Source: Oligoflexia bacterium
Lineage (GTDB): Bacteria; Bdellovibrionota; UBA1018; CAIMNF01
Assembly (NCBI GenBank): GCA_903831745.1
Contig: CAIKYX010000096.1
Location: forward strand, 1-46,842
Length of the DNA stretch: 46,842 nucleotides
Direction: 5' to 3'
The notes beneath the pieces are model-generated. The model did no database searches, was not told the DNA's origin, and saw only the letters and a list, made by a program, of their open reading frames with translations. A program made the translations under genes and the position numbers. The first letter of the stretch is position 1, and each line of letters starts with the position of its first letter. Positions 39,041-46,842 of this stretch are shown here, piece by piece.

Positions 39041-39445
39041 ATGAGGAATTTCTTTTTATTGGGTTTATTCTTGGGTATCTGTTTGTCTGTTCAACATTCT
39101 TGGGGTTCTACCCAGAATCTCGTTTGCCAACCCGAAAGCAATCTCAAAGACCGCATTCTCATTTCGCTGAGCGATTCACAGAGCGGAACACTCGTCTATA
39201 GCCCGGACAGCGAAGCGACTCAAACCAAACTTGCGCTGAAACGCGGAACCAGTCCTGCCGACCAAGCTGTCTTTACGACCGCTTATCAATCAGGAAAAGC
39301 CAATATCCAATTCATCGTGCAAATTCCAGCGTCCCAGATCATGACCACTTCGATCCAGTTAGTCGGGTCATTGACCACTCAGATCACTGAACTGCAATCG
39401 AGCGAAACCCAAAAGCTGACCTGCACTTCTAAGCTCTCGAACTAA
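39041..39445 (+). CDS. Hypothetical exported protein
   Basis: A strong Shine-Dalgarno (GAGGAGAG) precedes the ATG. The signal peptide MRNFFLLGLFLGICLSVQHSWGS is followed by about 110 residues of beta-rich Ser/Thr/Gln sequence with cysteines near both ends (LVCQPES, LTCTSK), probably one disulfide. I do not recognise it. It may be co-transcribed with recX, 37 bases away. Confidence 0.75.
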   Translation: MRNFFLLGLFLGICLSVQHSWGSTQNLVCQPESNLKDRILISLSDSQSGTLVYSPDSEATQTKLALKRGTSPADQAVFTTAYQSGKANIQFIVQIPASQIMTTSIQLVGSLTTQITELQSSETQKLTCTSKLSN

Positions 39446-39551
39446 AAAGCACCGACTCAGTGAACACGAAGATTCATGACCATTGTTTTATTACATAACT
39501 AATGTTTAACTCCGGCTCGTTCCCCGTCACTGAACCCCCGGAGACTGAATC

Positions 39552-40301
39552 ATGAATCGAATCCTGCTTGCCCTGACCCTACTTATCCCTCTTGCCACAG
39601 TGACTTCCGTCCAAGCCAAAGAATTACGCCTCTGGGAACCCGAAGCGTTTAAGGCAGTAAAAAAGCAAAGTTGGTTCGGGCAACTCACCTATATTTCGAT
39701 CGATTTTCTGAAAATCAATGAGGATACGACCCAGCAGCTAAAACTACTCAAAAGCGCGGCCGGCAAGTGGATGGTGTTCAATACCTGCACGGTCAATGCT
39801 CGAGAAGTATTCAATCGCAGTCTGGAGCAAACGTTTCAGAGCACTCGCTGCGTGCCCTACGTAAAACACAACTTGATGCGGATTGAAACTTTCGAAGCCG
39901 GCATCAAACAATTGGGCGACCAAGTGGTGGGTCGAAAAGTGGTGGGCCGCAGCACTGAATCAGATTTGATCTACGTCGCAGGCTCTATAGTTCCGGCAGT
40001 CCCTGCCACCGTCGCAACCGGCTTGCTCGTCCTCTTTGACGGCTGGTTGGTTCCGGGAGCCTTAGCCGGCATGTATCAGATCGACGGGGTCATTGCGCTT
40101 AACATCGGTGCATCGATTGTAAAACTGGCTGCAGACACCCACCCACTTACCGTGACCAAAGGCAATCTGAACGGAATCGATTCGATAGTACAGCAACCCG
40201 GAAAAGTCCAAAGCATGGGGCTGGGATCCCGCGAAACTTACAACGAGTTCTACGACGGATTTACACTCTTTCTTGAGTCGATTCGTTCTAAAAACAAATA
40301 A
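39552..40301 (+). CDS. Hypothetical exported protein with one membrane segment
   Basis: The start follows CCGGAG. The signal peptide MNRILLALTLLIPLATVTSVQAKEL is followed by a soluble domain with one cysteine pair (NTCTVNA, TRCVPY) and a hydrophobic segment near residues 145-185 (VYVAGSIVPAVPATVATGLLVLFDGWLVPGAL-like). No family is recognised. Its last 52 bases overlap the convergent glycosyltransferase-like gene. Confidence 0.7.
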   Translation: MNRILLALTLLIPLATVTSVQAKELRLWEPEAFKAVKKQSWFGQLTYISIDFLKINEDTTQQLKLLKSAAGKWMVFNTCTVNAREVFNRSLEQTFQSTRCVPYVKHNLMRIETFEAGIKQLGDQVVGRKVVGRSTESDLIYVAGSIVPAVPATVATGLLVLFDGWLVPGALAGMYQIDGVIALNIGASIVKLAADTHPLTVTKGNLNGIDSIVQQPGKVQSMGLGSRETYNEFYDGFTLFLESIRSKNK

Positions 40302-41545
40302 GACATGGCAAAAATCAAACTTTCACCCACCAGCGAGATTCGATCGGCCGAGGTTTGCAAATGCCAGCTCAATTCGTACGGCGTGACCAGATAAGCCCCG
40401 AATAGCCCTGCTTCGTAAAGAAAGCAAGCCAAGCCCATCCCCAAAACAAAACGTGGAAACTCGACAGCAAAGATACGGGTTAATGCAAACGCCAGAACCA
40501 AGAACCCGATAGCGATCAATGCCGGACCTAAAAGCATCGATTTGAAGATCATTCCTAACGCATCTGCCGATAACGCTCGTTCAAGCAAACGTGCTGACAA
40601 ATCTCCGTCAAATAACTCTCCGTGAATCGACCAGAACTTTTTATCCATGAACCAAATCAGAGCAGGCAAAAGCGATAGCGCCAGAATCCGTTTAAACGCA
40701 GAGCTTTTTAAAAAAGTATGACTGATCCGAAAACAGACCAGAAGGCAAAGCGCAAGCAGAACCCCTTCATTTTTCAGACCCAGCATAATTCCGAAAAGGC
40801 TGACCACCGTGTATGCATCTCGCTGTTTTTTGGATTCTGCAAAACGCCCGAGCAGCAGTGCCCCCACCAAGGCATAAAGAGCCAATGGTCCGTCCATATA
40901 ACCGCTCAACAAATACGGATTCAAGGAAAAGAAGGCGCAGAGAAACAGAAATAAGAAAGAAAAACGAAAACGAAAGAAACTGAAAATCAAGAAGAGAGCA
41001 GGAAGAAGCGCAAGGAAAAGCCCTCCCTTCGGAATGAACTCATTCCAATAACCCATCACCCAGGCCATTTGCGCTCCCAATGCCGGAATCAGATTGGGAT
41101 AATCGACATGTGACCATTGAATCGACGGATCATTCCACCCCGCACCCGAATCAATACCGCCATTCAGCCAGATCATCTTGCTATGGAAGAACCAGACTGA
41201 ACGCGGATCCCACGCAGCAATGCCTTCACCCAATGCATTGAAGTAAAATAAGATCACGACATAGATGCACGAAAGGATAGCCGGAACGCCAGGGCGCTCA
41301 AACGGCGACTCCGAGCGGAGCGATCTTCCAAACCGTATCCAGCCTGCAAGCGCCAGTACGGCGCCGATCGCGAGCGATGTCGACAGCTTCTGCAGTAAGA
41401 GTAGAAGACTGAAATTAATCAATACCCCGAGTGCCATCACCCATCCCAACCACGAAAAGAAATTAGATTTTTCTCTCAGGTTCGGCAGGGCCAAAAGCCC
41501 AAGGCCCACTAAAAAAAGAAAGGCCACGCTAACGACAAGTAGCAA
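40250..41545 (-). CDS. Polytopic membrane protein, GT-C glycosyltransferase-like
   Basis: The 431-residue product has about ten hydrophobic segments. Between the third and fourth lies GEGIAAWDPRSVWFFHSKMIW. The W-D-x-R-x-x-W-x-F-x-x-K motif after an early membrane helix is typical of GT-C fold lipid-dependent sugar transferases. AYTVVSLFGIMLGLKNEGVLLALCL resembles the KNEG-type second conserved site seen in such enzymes. The substrate is unknown. The track start is a TTG at 41545 that overlaps the preceding gene by 17 bases. The 3' end overlaps the plus-strand gene by 52 bases. Confidence 0.72.
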   Translation of the reverse strand: MLLVVSVAFLFLVGLGLLALPNLREKSNFFSWLGWVMALGVLINFSLLLLLQKLSTSLAIGAVLALAGWIRFGRSLRSESPFERPGVPAILSCIYVVILFYFNALGEGIAAWDPRSVWFFHSKMIWLNGGIDSGAGWNDPSIQWSHVDYPNLIPALGAQMAWVMGYWNEFIPKGGLFLALLPALFLIFSFFRFRFSFLFLFLCAFFSLNPYLLSGYMDGPLALYALVGALLLGRFAESKKQRDAYTVVSLFGIMLGLKNEGVLLALCLLVCFRISHTFLKSSAFKRILALSLLPALIWFMDKKFWSIHGELFDGDLSARLLERALSADALGMIFKSMLLGPALIAIGFLVLAFALTRIFAVEFPRFVLGMGLACFLYEAGLFGAYLVTPYELSWHLQTSADRISLVGESLIFAMSYLFLERIDSRKSVNPS

Positions 41546-41945
41546 GCTGCACCTTCGCTTTCTGGGCTTGTAGACTGCATTTTGATGGAAGCGTCTCGGT
41601 AATACTGAAAAATACCGCCGTAGCCCCGGGAGCTAACCGACTCGGCCAAGAGAGTGTCGTAATGTTCTGAAAAACCCAGGCGTTTTTGCTAAGCGCCTCG
41701 GACACTGAAAACCGATCTAACTTCTGCGATCGAACGAAATCAACGACTTCGAGTACCGGTTCTGGTAATACATTTTCGCCAGCATGTTCTGTTTCGATCA
41801 CTTTAACAAAACCCCGAAAATTCGTCGCAGATTGAATCGCAAGCAAGTTCATCTGAAAGAAATTCGGTCGAACCAAAACGAAAAACAGCAAGACCGTCAT
41901 GAGTGCCACTGCCAAATGCCTAAATTCGGGTGCGATATTTTTCAA
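41529..41945 (-). CDS. Hypothetical protein with N-terminal membrane anchor
   Basis: Residues 10-30 (HLAVALMTVLLFFVLVRPNFF) form one hydrophobic segment that is not followed by an obvious cleavage site, so it is probably an anchor. The remaining 105 residues are soluble and contain two Cys (SKCSLQ, LATCR). No family is recognised. It overlaps the next gene in the operon by 17 bases. Confidence 0.65.
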   Translation of the reverse strand: MKNIAPEFRHLAVALMTVLLFFVLVRPNFFQMNLLAIQSATNFRGFVKVIETEHAGENVLPEPVLEVVDFVRSQKLDRFSVSEALSKNAWVFQNITTLSWPSRLAPGATAVFFSITETLPSKCSLQAQKAKVQLATCR

Positions 41946-41974
41946 ATAAGGTTCCTAAAGAATGGTCCTGCTTC

Positions 41975-42259
41975 TTACTGGGTGTATGCCATGCAGCTAT
42001 AACTGGTGAGCTGACAACCGATCGTACTTGGACCGTTGGTATAGAATCCCATACCGTTCGGCTGAAGATCGCAGTTTCCAAAACAAGGAGTGTACTCGAC
42101 ATGAAAACTGACCGGTTGTTGCGGCGTCGGCACACAGCTATATTGATATTCAATCTGGCTGACGTGCTGAACCGTTTGATAAAAATTATTGATCTGACAA
42201 GACAAGGTCATTCCCGGCATTGCTTGTCCCATGATTACCCCGAACATTGCTCCCATCAT
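41975..42259 (-). CDS. Small Cys-rich hypothetical protein
   Basis: The 94-residue product begins MMGAMFGVIMGQAMPGMTLSC, Met-rich and mildly hydrophobic, and has seven cysteines in all (SC, YSC, PCFGNC, GC, SC). This suggests several disulfides or metal binding, but no family is recognised. GAGGAG, eight bases before its ATG, supports translation. It lies four bases after the TrmJ-like gene stop, whose end supplies the Shine-Dalgarno. Confidence 0.65.
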   Translation of the reverse strand: MMGAMFGVIMGQAMPGMTLSCQINNFYQTVQHVSQIEYQYSCVPTPQQPVSFHVEYTPCFGNCDLQPNGMGFYTNGPSTIGCQLTSYSCMAYTQ

Positions 42260-42263
42260 AAAT

Positions 42264-42995
42264 TCACTCCTCTTTCTTTTTGAACTTATATCGTTTTTGC
42301 GCAGAAATCACACTGGCAAATAATCCCCGGAGTAACAAAATATCCGATTTACCCAATTGCGCGCGCTGCAGCACTTTTTTAAGTCGGGTTAACATGCGCT
42401 CAGGATTTCCAGACTTGGTCAGTCCAATCGAAACCATCATTTCTCTTAAATGCAAAAAAAGCGGCTCTTGTTCGCTCGCCGTTGCCAAAGAATAATGTCC
42501 CCGCCTTGACTCATTTTCCTGAACAAACAATTGTGAAAGCACCACGGCAACCGAGTGACTCAGATTTAAAGCCGGAAAACGTGGATTTGTATCCAGGGCG
42601 CACAGGTGGGTGCAAAAATCGACCTCTTCCTTGAGCAAACAGAAATCTTCACGGCCGAATACGAGTGCGACTTTTCCCTGCAGTTTGGTTCCAATATCTT
42701 CGAGCTTGATCGAACTTTTCCGAGTTCTTCCGGAACGCGCGGTGAACCCCACCACAAAATTGCAATCATGAATGGCTTCCGGCAAATCTGCGTGCACCGG
42801 TAACGAATGAAGGCGCTTGATCGAAGGCCCGGTTGCCAACCACTCGGCTACGCCTTTTTTAAATTCGCACCGAGGAGCAACCAAGGCAGCTTCTCCGACC
42901 CGATAATTTTCAAGCAGCCGAGCAACTGAACCCACATTTTCGGGAATCTTGGGAGCGACCAGAACGACTCTGAAACGTTTTAAATCCAAAACCAA
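42264..42995 (-). CDS. trmJ: RNA 2'-O-methyltransferase, TrmJ/SpoU family
   Basis: The SPOUT fold motifs are visible: RVVLVAPKIPENVGSVARLLENY (motif 1), VALVFGREDFCL (motif 2) and FPALNLSHSVAVVLSQLFV (motif 3). This set is typical of TrmJ, which 2'-O-methylates position 32 of some tRNAs using SAM. The 243-residue length fits TrmJ. Motif 2 has FCL where E. coli has a GL-type sequence. A related family member such as LasT is possible. Confidence 0.85.
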   Translation of the reverse strand: MVLDLKRFRVVLVAPKIPENVGSVARLLENYRVGEAALVAPRCEFKKGVAEWLATGPSIKRLHSLPVHADLPEAIHDCNFVVGFTARSGRTRKSSIKLEDIGTKLQGKVALVFGREDFCLLKEEVDFCTHLCALDTNPRFPALNLSHSVAVVLSQLFVQENESRRGHYSLATASEQEPLFLHLREMMVSIGLTKSGNPERMLTRLKKVLQRAQLGKSDILLLRGLFASVISAQKRYKFKKKEE

Positions 42996-43010
42996 AACCC
43001 TTTCAATGAA

Positions 43011-43955
43011 CTACCGTTTTGCGGGAGGATGCTCTTCTTCGAACCGCTCATTCACAAAATCATAAATAATGGGTTTTCGAACTCCATCCTTATTGAAATC
43101 CCTGGGAGAGATTTCGAGGGTAAATTCGATCCGGGCATCCTGCTGGCCGGTAAACATTTTTTCGACTTCAAAACGATCGTAATAGCTTGAATGGATATAA
43201 TTCAGATCGGTAATTCTCATTCCTTTGCGAATTCCGATGTCGCGCGCTTTAACCGCCACCGAAGGAGCAACGCCTTCGATCTGAAGATCACGATCGGGCG
43301 GAAGAAATCGTAAACGTAAAATGGGTTCCTTTACGATTTTAAGCTTGGTTTTGGGCACGATCACCCTGGGAGTCAGAAACTTCAGTTCGCCTTTGCCCAG
43401 CTCGAGCTCAAAAGGCGTATCCGCCAAGTTGATTTTCTTTCCGTCGTAACGAATGATTTCTTCATGAAAATTAAAAATCGTTTTCAATCCATTCACAAAG
43501 CGACTGGTTAAATTCTCTTCGAAATGCATGAGACGATTCCAGACGATATGAGCCGGGGGTTGAGGATCAAACTCGAGCCTGAATTGTTTGAGGATGTCAT
43601 TTCCAAGAACACCGTAACAACACGTCTTGGGATATTCGGGAGGATAGGCCCAATCGGATTTGGCATCCTTGAATTCCTTGAAATCAAGGCTTTCGCCCGA
43701 AAGACTGACATCATCCGGACGCATGTTATTGAAGATCCACCCCAGATCCTTCAATTGCGCGCGATCGAGAGTGCTGTGGGCCTGATCCGGCTTGATCCAC
43801 ACCGGCACTTCATATTCGACCAAGTCGCGCTTCAGAGATAATTTCACAGTGTAAGCGGCGCCCAACATTTTTACAGGCGTTCGAAACGATTCATGGCGAT
43901 CCGCGAAGGCATTCGAACCGACTAAAATCATTAATACAGCGACCCCAAATTTCAT
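43011..43955 (-). CDS. Exported protein: retropepsin-like fold lacking DTG, with PDZ-like end
   Basis: The start ATG overlaps the hflX stop (TGATG); the track's TTG at 43958 is an alternative. The signal peptide MKFGVAVLMILVGSNAFA is followed by about 295 residues. YEVPVWIKPDQAHSTLDRAQLKDLGW and then CCYGVLGNDILKQFRLEFD resemble the two halves of a retropepsin-like aspartic protease (the GILGxDxLxxFxxxFD element), but the catalytic DTG is replaced by a KPDQ-type sequence. GVAPSVAVKARDIGIRKGMRITDLN looks like the core of a PDZ domain. So the protein may be a non-catalytic relative that binds rather than cuts. This reading is by eye and tentative. Confidence 0.7.
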   Translation of the reverse strand: MKFGVAVLMILVGSNAFADRHESFRTPVKMLGAAYTVKLSLKRDLVEYEVPVWIKPDQAHSTLDRAQLKDLGWIFNNMRPDDVSLSGESLDFKEFKDAKSDWAYPPEYPKTCCYGVLGNDILKQFRLEFDPQPPAHIVWNRLMHFEENLTSRFVNGLKTIFNFHEEIIRYDGKKINLADTPFELELGKGELKFLTPRVIVPKTKLKIVKEPILRLRFLPPDRDLQIEGVAPSVAVKARDIGIRKGMRITDLNYIHSSYYDRFEVEKMFTGQQDARIEFTLEISPRDFNKDGVRKPIIYDFVNERFEEEHPPAKR

Positions 43956-45226
43956 CAATCCAAAACTCCCGTGGCAAAACGTTGCACTCCGAGTTTTCGG
44001 GCAATACCCGAATCGAGCTTAACCTGCAGAAAGACACCTTTTTCGAGATATCGAGTTTGGGTAATCGATCCGAATTCCTGAATCTGCGCCTGAAGCTTTC
44101 CTTCATGATACGGAATGATCAGTTCCCAAACTTCCATCTTGGTCTTAAAATGATTCAGAATCTGATCGCGAAGTCGAATCACCGCAGGAGGATCGAACGC
44201 CGACAATCGGGTTGCTCCCGGATAAATCAATTTTGAAGAATTGATCTGCGCAGGAGTCTGAAGCAGATCGACTTTGTTCAGCACCACCATTTTTTCTTTT
44301 TCACCGCAACCGAGTTCCGCCAATACTTCACACGTGGTTTGATACTGCTCTTTGGCCTGACTCGAGGATGCGTCGACCACATGAACAATCAGATCGGCTT
44401 CCTGAATTTCTTCAAGAGTCGAACGAAAAGAAGCAATCAATCCGGTAGGAATCCGCTGAATGAAGCCCACCGTATCAATCGCCACGACTGGAGGATGACT
44501 ATCGGGATTGAGCGCTCGGACAGTAGAATCAAGGGTCGCAAACAACTTGTCTTCTGCAAGTACCTTGCTCTCGGTTAGGGCATTCAGTAGCGTCGATTTT
44601 CCTGCATTGGTATAGCCCACAATGGCTACTTTCAGCAAATCGGTTCGGGAGGTGCGCTGTACCGTTCGCTCTTTTTCAATTTCTTTCAGACGTTCACGCA
44701 AAATCTGAATGCGTCGTTTTACCAAACGGCGATCGACTTCGATTTGCTTCTCACCCATCCCCTTGTTACCGACTCCTCCGCCCCTTTGGCGTTCGAAGTG
44801 ACTCCACAAATGAGCCAGGCGAGGCAACACATATTGCAACTTTGCGAGCTCGACCTGGGTCTTGGCTTCGCGGGTTTTTGCATGCCTCGAAAAAATCTCG
44901 AGAATGACTCCTGCTCGATCGAGCACGGGTTTACCTAAAGACTTTTCGATGTTTTGCATTTGTCTCGGAGTCAGTTCGACATCGAGTACGAAAACATCAA
45001 TGGGTTCGGAAGCTGCCTCGGCCTGCAAGCGCAATTCTTCGAGCTTTCCAGTTCCAAAATAAGTACCTGCCGTGATTCGTCTTACCGGTGCGCACACGCG
45101 GGTCGCGACCGTGACATCGAGGGTATGCAGAAGTCGATCGAGTTCATTCAGTGACTCGTCCTCAATCCCTAAAGTAAAGGCTCGAAGGTCGCCTTTCGGT
45201 AAAAGTGATTCTGTATTTTCAATCAT
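43955..45226 (-). CDS. hflX: GTPase HflX
   Basis: The N-terminal domain includes LTPRQMQNIEKSLGKPVLDRAGVILEIFSRHAKTREAKTQVELAKLQYVLPRL, the HflX signature, and RQRGGGVGNKGMGEKQIEVDRRLVKRRI. The G domain starts near 200 (VAIVGYTNAGKSTLLNAL), with DTVGFIQRIP as G3 and NKVDLL as G4. HflX splits stalled ribosomes and binds the 50S E-site region. The track has an upstream start at 45259; I chose the ATG at 45226, which gives the usual N-terminus and leaves 20 bases to the divergent gene. It heads a six-gene minus-strand operon. Confidence 0.95.
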   Translation of the reverse strand: MIENTESLLPKGDLRAFTLGIEDESLNELDRLLHTLDVTVATRVCAPVRRITAGTYFGTGKLEELRLQAEAASEPIDVFVLDVELTPRQMQNIEKSLGKPVLDRAGVILEIFSRHAKTREAKTQVELAKLQYVLPRLAHLWSHFERQRGGGVGNKGMGEKQIEVDRRLVKRRIQILRERLKEIEKERTVQRTSRTDLLKVAIVGYTNAGKSTLLNALTESKVLAEDKLFATLDSTVRALNPDSHPPVVAIDTVGFIQRIPTGLIASFRSTLEEIQEADLIVHVVDASSSQAKEQYQTTCEVLAELGCGEKEKMVVLNKVDLLQTPAQINSSKLIYPGATRLSAFDPPAVIRLRDQILNHFKTKMEVWELIIPYHEGKLQAQIQEFGSITQTRYLEKGVFLQVKLDSGIARKLGVQRFATGVLD

Positions 45227-45246
45227 ATTCTGGTAAACTGGCTCCC

Positions 45247-46197
45247 ATGCCGAATTCACATCTTAAACTTTCCGCCAATCAACGCGGAACGATCATTAAC
45301 TTGAATGGTCAAATCATACCGATTGATGAAGCAAAAGTCTCGGTTTTTGATCGCAGTTTTCTTTTTGGTGACAGCGTTTACGAGGTGATTCGTACGTACC
45401 ATGCTCAACCTTTTCGCCTGAAAGAGCACCTCGTTAGGCTCGAGAAATCTGCAAAGATTTGCCAAATGAAACTCTCTCAAACCAGTCAAGAATACGAGCG
45501 CGAAGTCATTCGAAGCATCCAAACCTATCAGGCCCAGCCCGGTCGGCAAAAAGAAGATGTTTATGTTCGCCTGATCGTTTCACGCGGGGCCGGTAAAATC
45601 GGTTTTGGCCTTAAAAACCTCGAAACCCCGACCCTTTACTCCATCATCGTCGAGCCCATTTCGATGTTTCCGAACAAATCTTTTCAGGAAGGTACCCGCC
45701 TGCAAATCTCGGATCGCATGCGAAATCCACCCCTGGCACTCGACCCAGCCATGAAATCAGGCAACTATTTGAATAGCCTTTTGGCTTTTCTGACTGCGGC
45801 CGAAGCCTCTTTCGATGACGCCGTCCTTCTCGATTCTCAGGGATTCGTCAGTGAAGGCACCACATTCAATATTTTTTATGTGAATCGCGGAATCGTTGCG
45901 ACCCCACCCAATGATGTAGGAATTCTCGACGGAATCACCCGGCGCCTGATCATCGACGTATGCATTAAGCTCGGAATTCCCTGCAGAGAAGTGCGTTTTC
46001 CTAAAGAATACCTTTACACTGCGGATGAAGTATTCATTTCAGGCTCTGTAAAAGAAATCATTCCGGTAACCCAATTGGATCAAAAGAAAATTGGAAACGG
46101 AAAACCCGGTCCGATTACTACCCGATTAAAGCAGGCATTTGACGCACAAATTGAATCTGAAATGATCGGCTCCACTAATGTCGCGCACCGCGTCTAA
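45247..46197 (+). CDS. Class IV PLP aminotransferase (IlvE/D-amino acid transaminase-like)
   Basis: The 316-residue protein has the class IV signature: VFDRSFLFGDSVYEVIRTYHAQPFRLKEHLVRLEKSA, then MKSGNYLNSLLAFLTAAE around the PLP lysine (near 170), then FVSEGTTFNIFYVNRGIVATPP and ILDGITRRLIIDV. This group includes branched-chain aminotransferase, D-alanine transaminase and 4-amino-4-deoxychorismate lyase. SEGTTFNIF fits transaminases; which substrate is used cannot be decided by eye. The start is the ATG at 45247 rather than the track's 45205. Confidence 0.85.
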   Translation: MPNSHLKLSANQRGTIINLNGQIIPIDEAKVSVFDRSFLFGDSVYEVIRTYHAQPFRLKEHLVRLEKSAKICQMKLSQTSQEYEREVIRSIQTYQAQPGRQKEDVYVRLIVSRGAGKIGFGLKNLETPTLYSIIVEPISMFPNKSFQEGTRLQISDRMRNPPLALDPAMKSGNYLNSLLAFLTAAEASFDDAVLLDSQGFVSEGTTFNIFYVNRGIVATPPNDVGILDGITRRLIIDVCIKLGIPCREVRFPKEYLYTADEVFISGSVKEIIPVTQLDQKKIGNGKPGPITTRLKQAFDAQIESEMIGSTNVAHRV

Positions 46198-46287
46198 AGT
46201 AGAACTAACAATAGGTCATTACCTTTACTAAACCTCTCTTTCTTTGTTAATCCCTTTCTCGGGAAACAAATAAAGGGGGAACTTATC

Positions 46288-46842
46288 TTGTTATTCAATT
46301 CATCTCTGTCTCTATTGGCTGTATTTGCAACATTAACCACGCTGAATCCGGCGGCTCTGGCCTACAACGGAAACAACGGGATTGTCGGGGGCGATAGCGT
46401 CGCCGTCAATGACCCGATCGCACGGCAAACCGTTGGGCTTTTTTTCGAGAGCAACACCGGAGGTTCCGGAATCTGTTCAGGCTCGATCTTAAGAGCAGGA
46501 GTCATTCTCACTGCTGCCCATTGCATCGAAAACGCAAAGGCAGGAGCAGTCGTATTTTCGAATGATAACCTCATCCCATTGGTACAGACCTTCGGAACGC
46601 CTCAAGCGTCTTCACAAGTTTATCCGATGACCAATGTAAAAGCGTTTCCTGGCTTTCCAGGAGAATCTGCTGCAGATGGTAGCACCGCCACTTTCGAAGA
46701 TCTCGCGCTCGTCACTTACAACGGACCGATCCCGCAAGGTTTTCAAGCAGCTCAGTTTCTTTCGCTCAGTCAATTTGAGAACTCAGTAAAATCGGGAGCG
46801 CCCGTTGAACTCGCAGGCTACGGAGTCATTAATAACGACCGC
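46288..46842 (+). CDS. Trypsin-like (S1) serine protease, 3' end cut by window edge
   Basis: The open frame of 185 codons runs off the window and so is missing from the track. It starts at a TTG eight bases after GGGGG. The signal peptide LLFNSSLSLLAVFATLTTLNPAALA is followed by NGNNGIVGGDSVAVND, the new N-terminus of an S1 protease. ILTAAHCIENA gives the catalytic His (near 77) and FEDLALVTYNG the catalytic Asp (near 138). The Ser block lies beyond the window. This is an exported protease. Confidence 0.9.
   Translation, partial: MLFNSSLSLLAVFATLTTLNPAALAYNGNNGIVGGDSVAVNDPIARQTVGLFFESNTGGSGICSGSILRAGVILTAAHCIENAKAGAVVFSNDNLIPLVQTFGTPQASSQVYPMTNVKAFPGFPGESAADGSTATFEDLALVTYNGPIPQGFQAAQFLSLSQFENSVKSGAPVELAGYGVINNDR

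Noticed and set aside
46362-46574. Track ORF 46362-46574 on the minus strand
   Set aside because: It is antisense to the trypsin-like protease, whose signal peptide and IVGG, TAAHC and DLAL motifs show the real frame.

Overview
The window reads as an ordinary chromosomal segment from a Gram-negative bacterium, most likely a member of the Bdellovibrionota or a related former deltaproteobacterium. This is inferred from the gene order rimP-nusA-infB-rbfA-truB, from pheS-pheT-ihfA-merR, from the many exported proteins and lipoproteins (for example an FQNC lipobox) and from two TolC-like outer-membrane proteins. No rRNA, tRNA, CRISPR array or complete insertion sequence was found. The gene density is high, with many ATGA-type start/stop overlaps. 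Both window edges cut a gene: a TolC-like protein at the left and a trypsin-like protease at the right.

Layout. Bases 1-2.8 kb hold a minus-strand operon (lipoprotein, outer-membrane protein, TolC-like protein). Bases 2.9-8.4 kb hold a second TolC, a GT87-type membrane glycosyltransferase, an extended SDR reductase, an outer-membrane protein and a radical SAM/SPASM protein. Bases 8.45-9.38 kb are an accessory patch. It is built around a four-helix-bundle (S23/IVP family) gene enclosed by long inverted repeats. Bases 9.4-22.1 kb carry glutaredoxin, RNase D, a DUF3465 protein, peptide release factor 3, a patatin phospholipase, a zinc-ribbon membrane protein, a long-chain acyl-CoA ligase, a lytic transglycosylase lipoprotein, a glutathione-synthetase-like ATP-grasp enzyme and a ricin-lectin lipoprotein. 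Bases 22.1-28.8 kb are a minus-strand translation block: infC, a small membrane protein, rpmI, rplT, then pheS-pheT-ihfA-merR. Bases 28.9-31.6 kb encode a 914-residue exported protein of unknown function. Bases 32.0-39.0 kb are the plus-strand rimP-nusA-infB-rbfA-truB-recX cluster. Bases 39.0-46.8 kb hold exported proteins, a six-gene minus-strand operon headed by hflX and including a TrmJ-like methyltransferase, a class IV aminotransferase and the start of the protease.

How the genes work together. Much of the window is translation machinery (IF2, IF3, RF3, L20, L35, PheRS, RbfA, RimP, TruB, HflX, TrmJ) with NusA and IHF. Around it lie cell-envelope functions (TolC, transglycosylase, acyl-CoA ligase, phospholipase, membrane glycosyltransferases, lectin, protease).

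The most interesting signals are in the non-coding DNA. They are (1) the palindrome-bounded four-helix-bundle element at 8671-9118; (2) an H-type pseudoknot ending two bases before the infC Shine-Dalgarno sequence; (3) a rod-like structured RNA about 150 nt long upstream of pheST; and (4) a three-tier hairpin plus T9 terminator upstream of rimP with no gene in front of it. All structures were found by reading the sequence by eye; none was folded by software.
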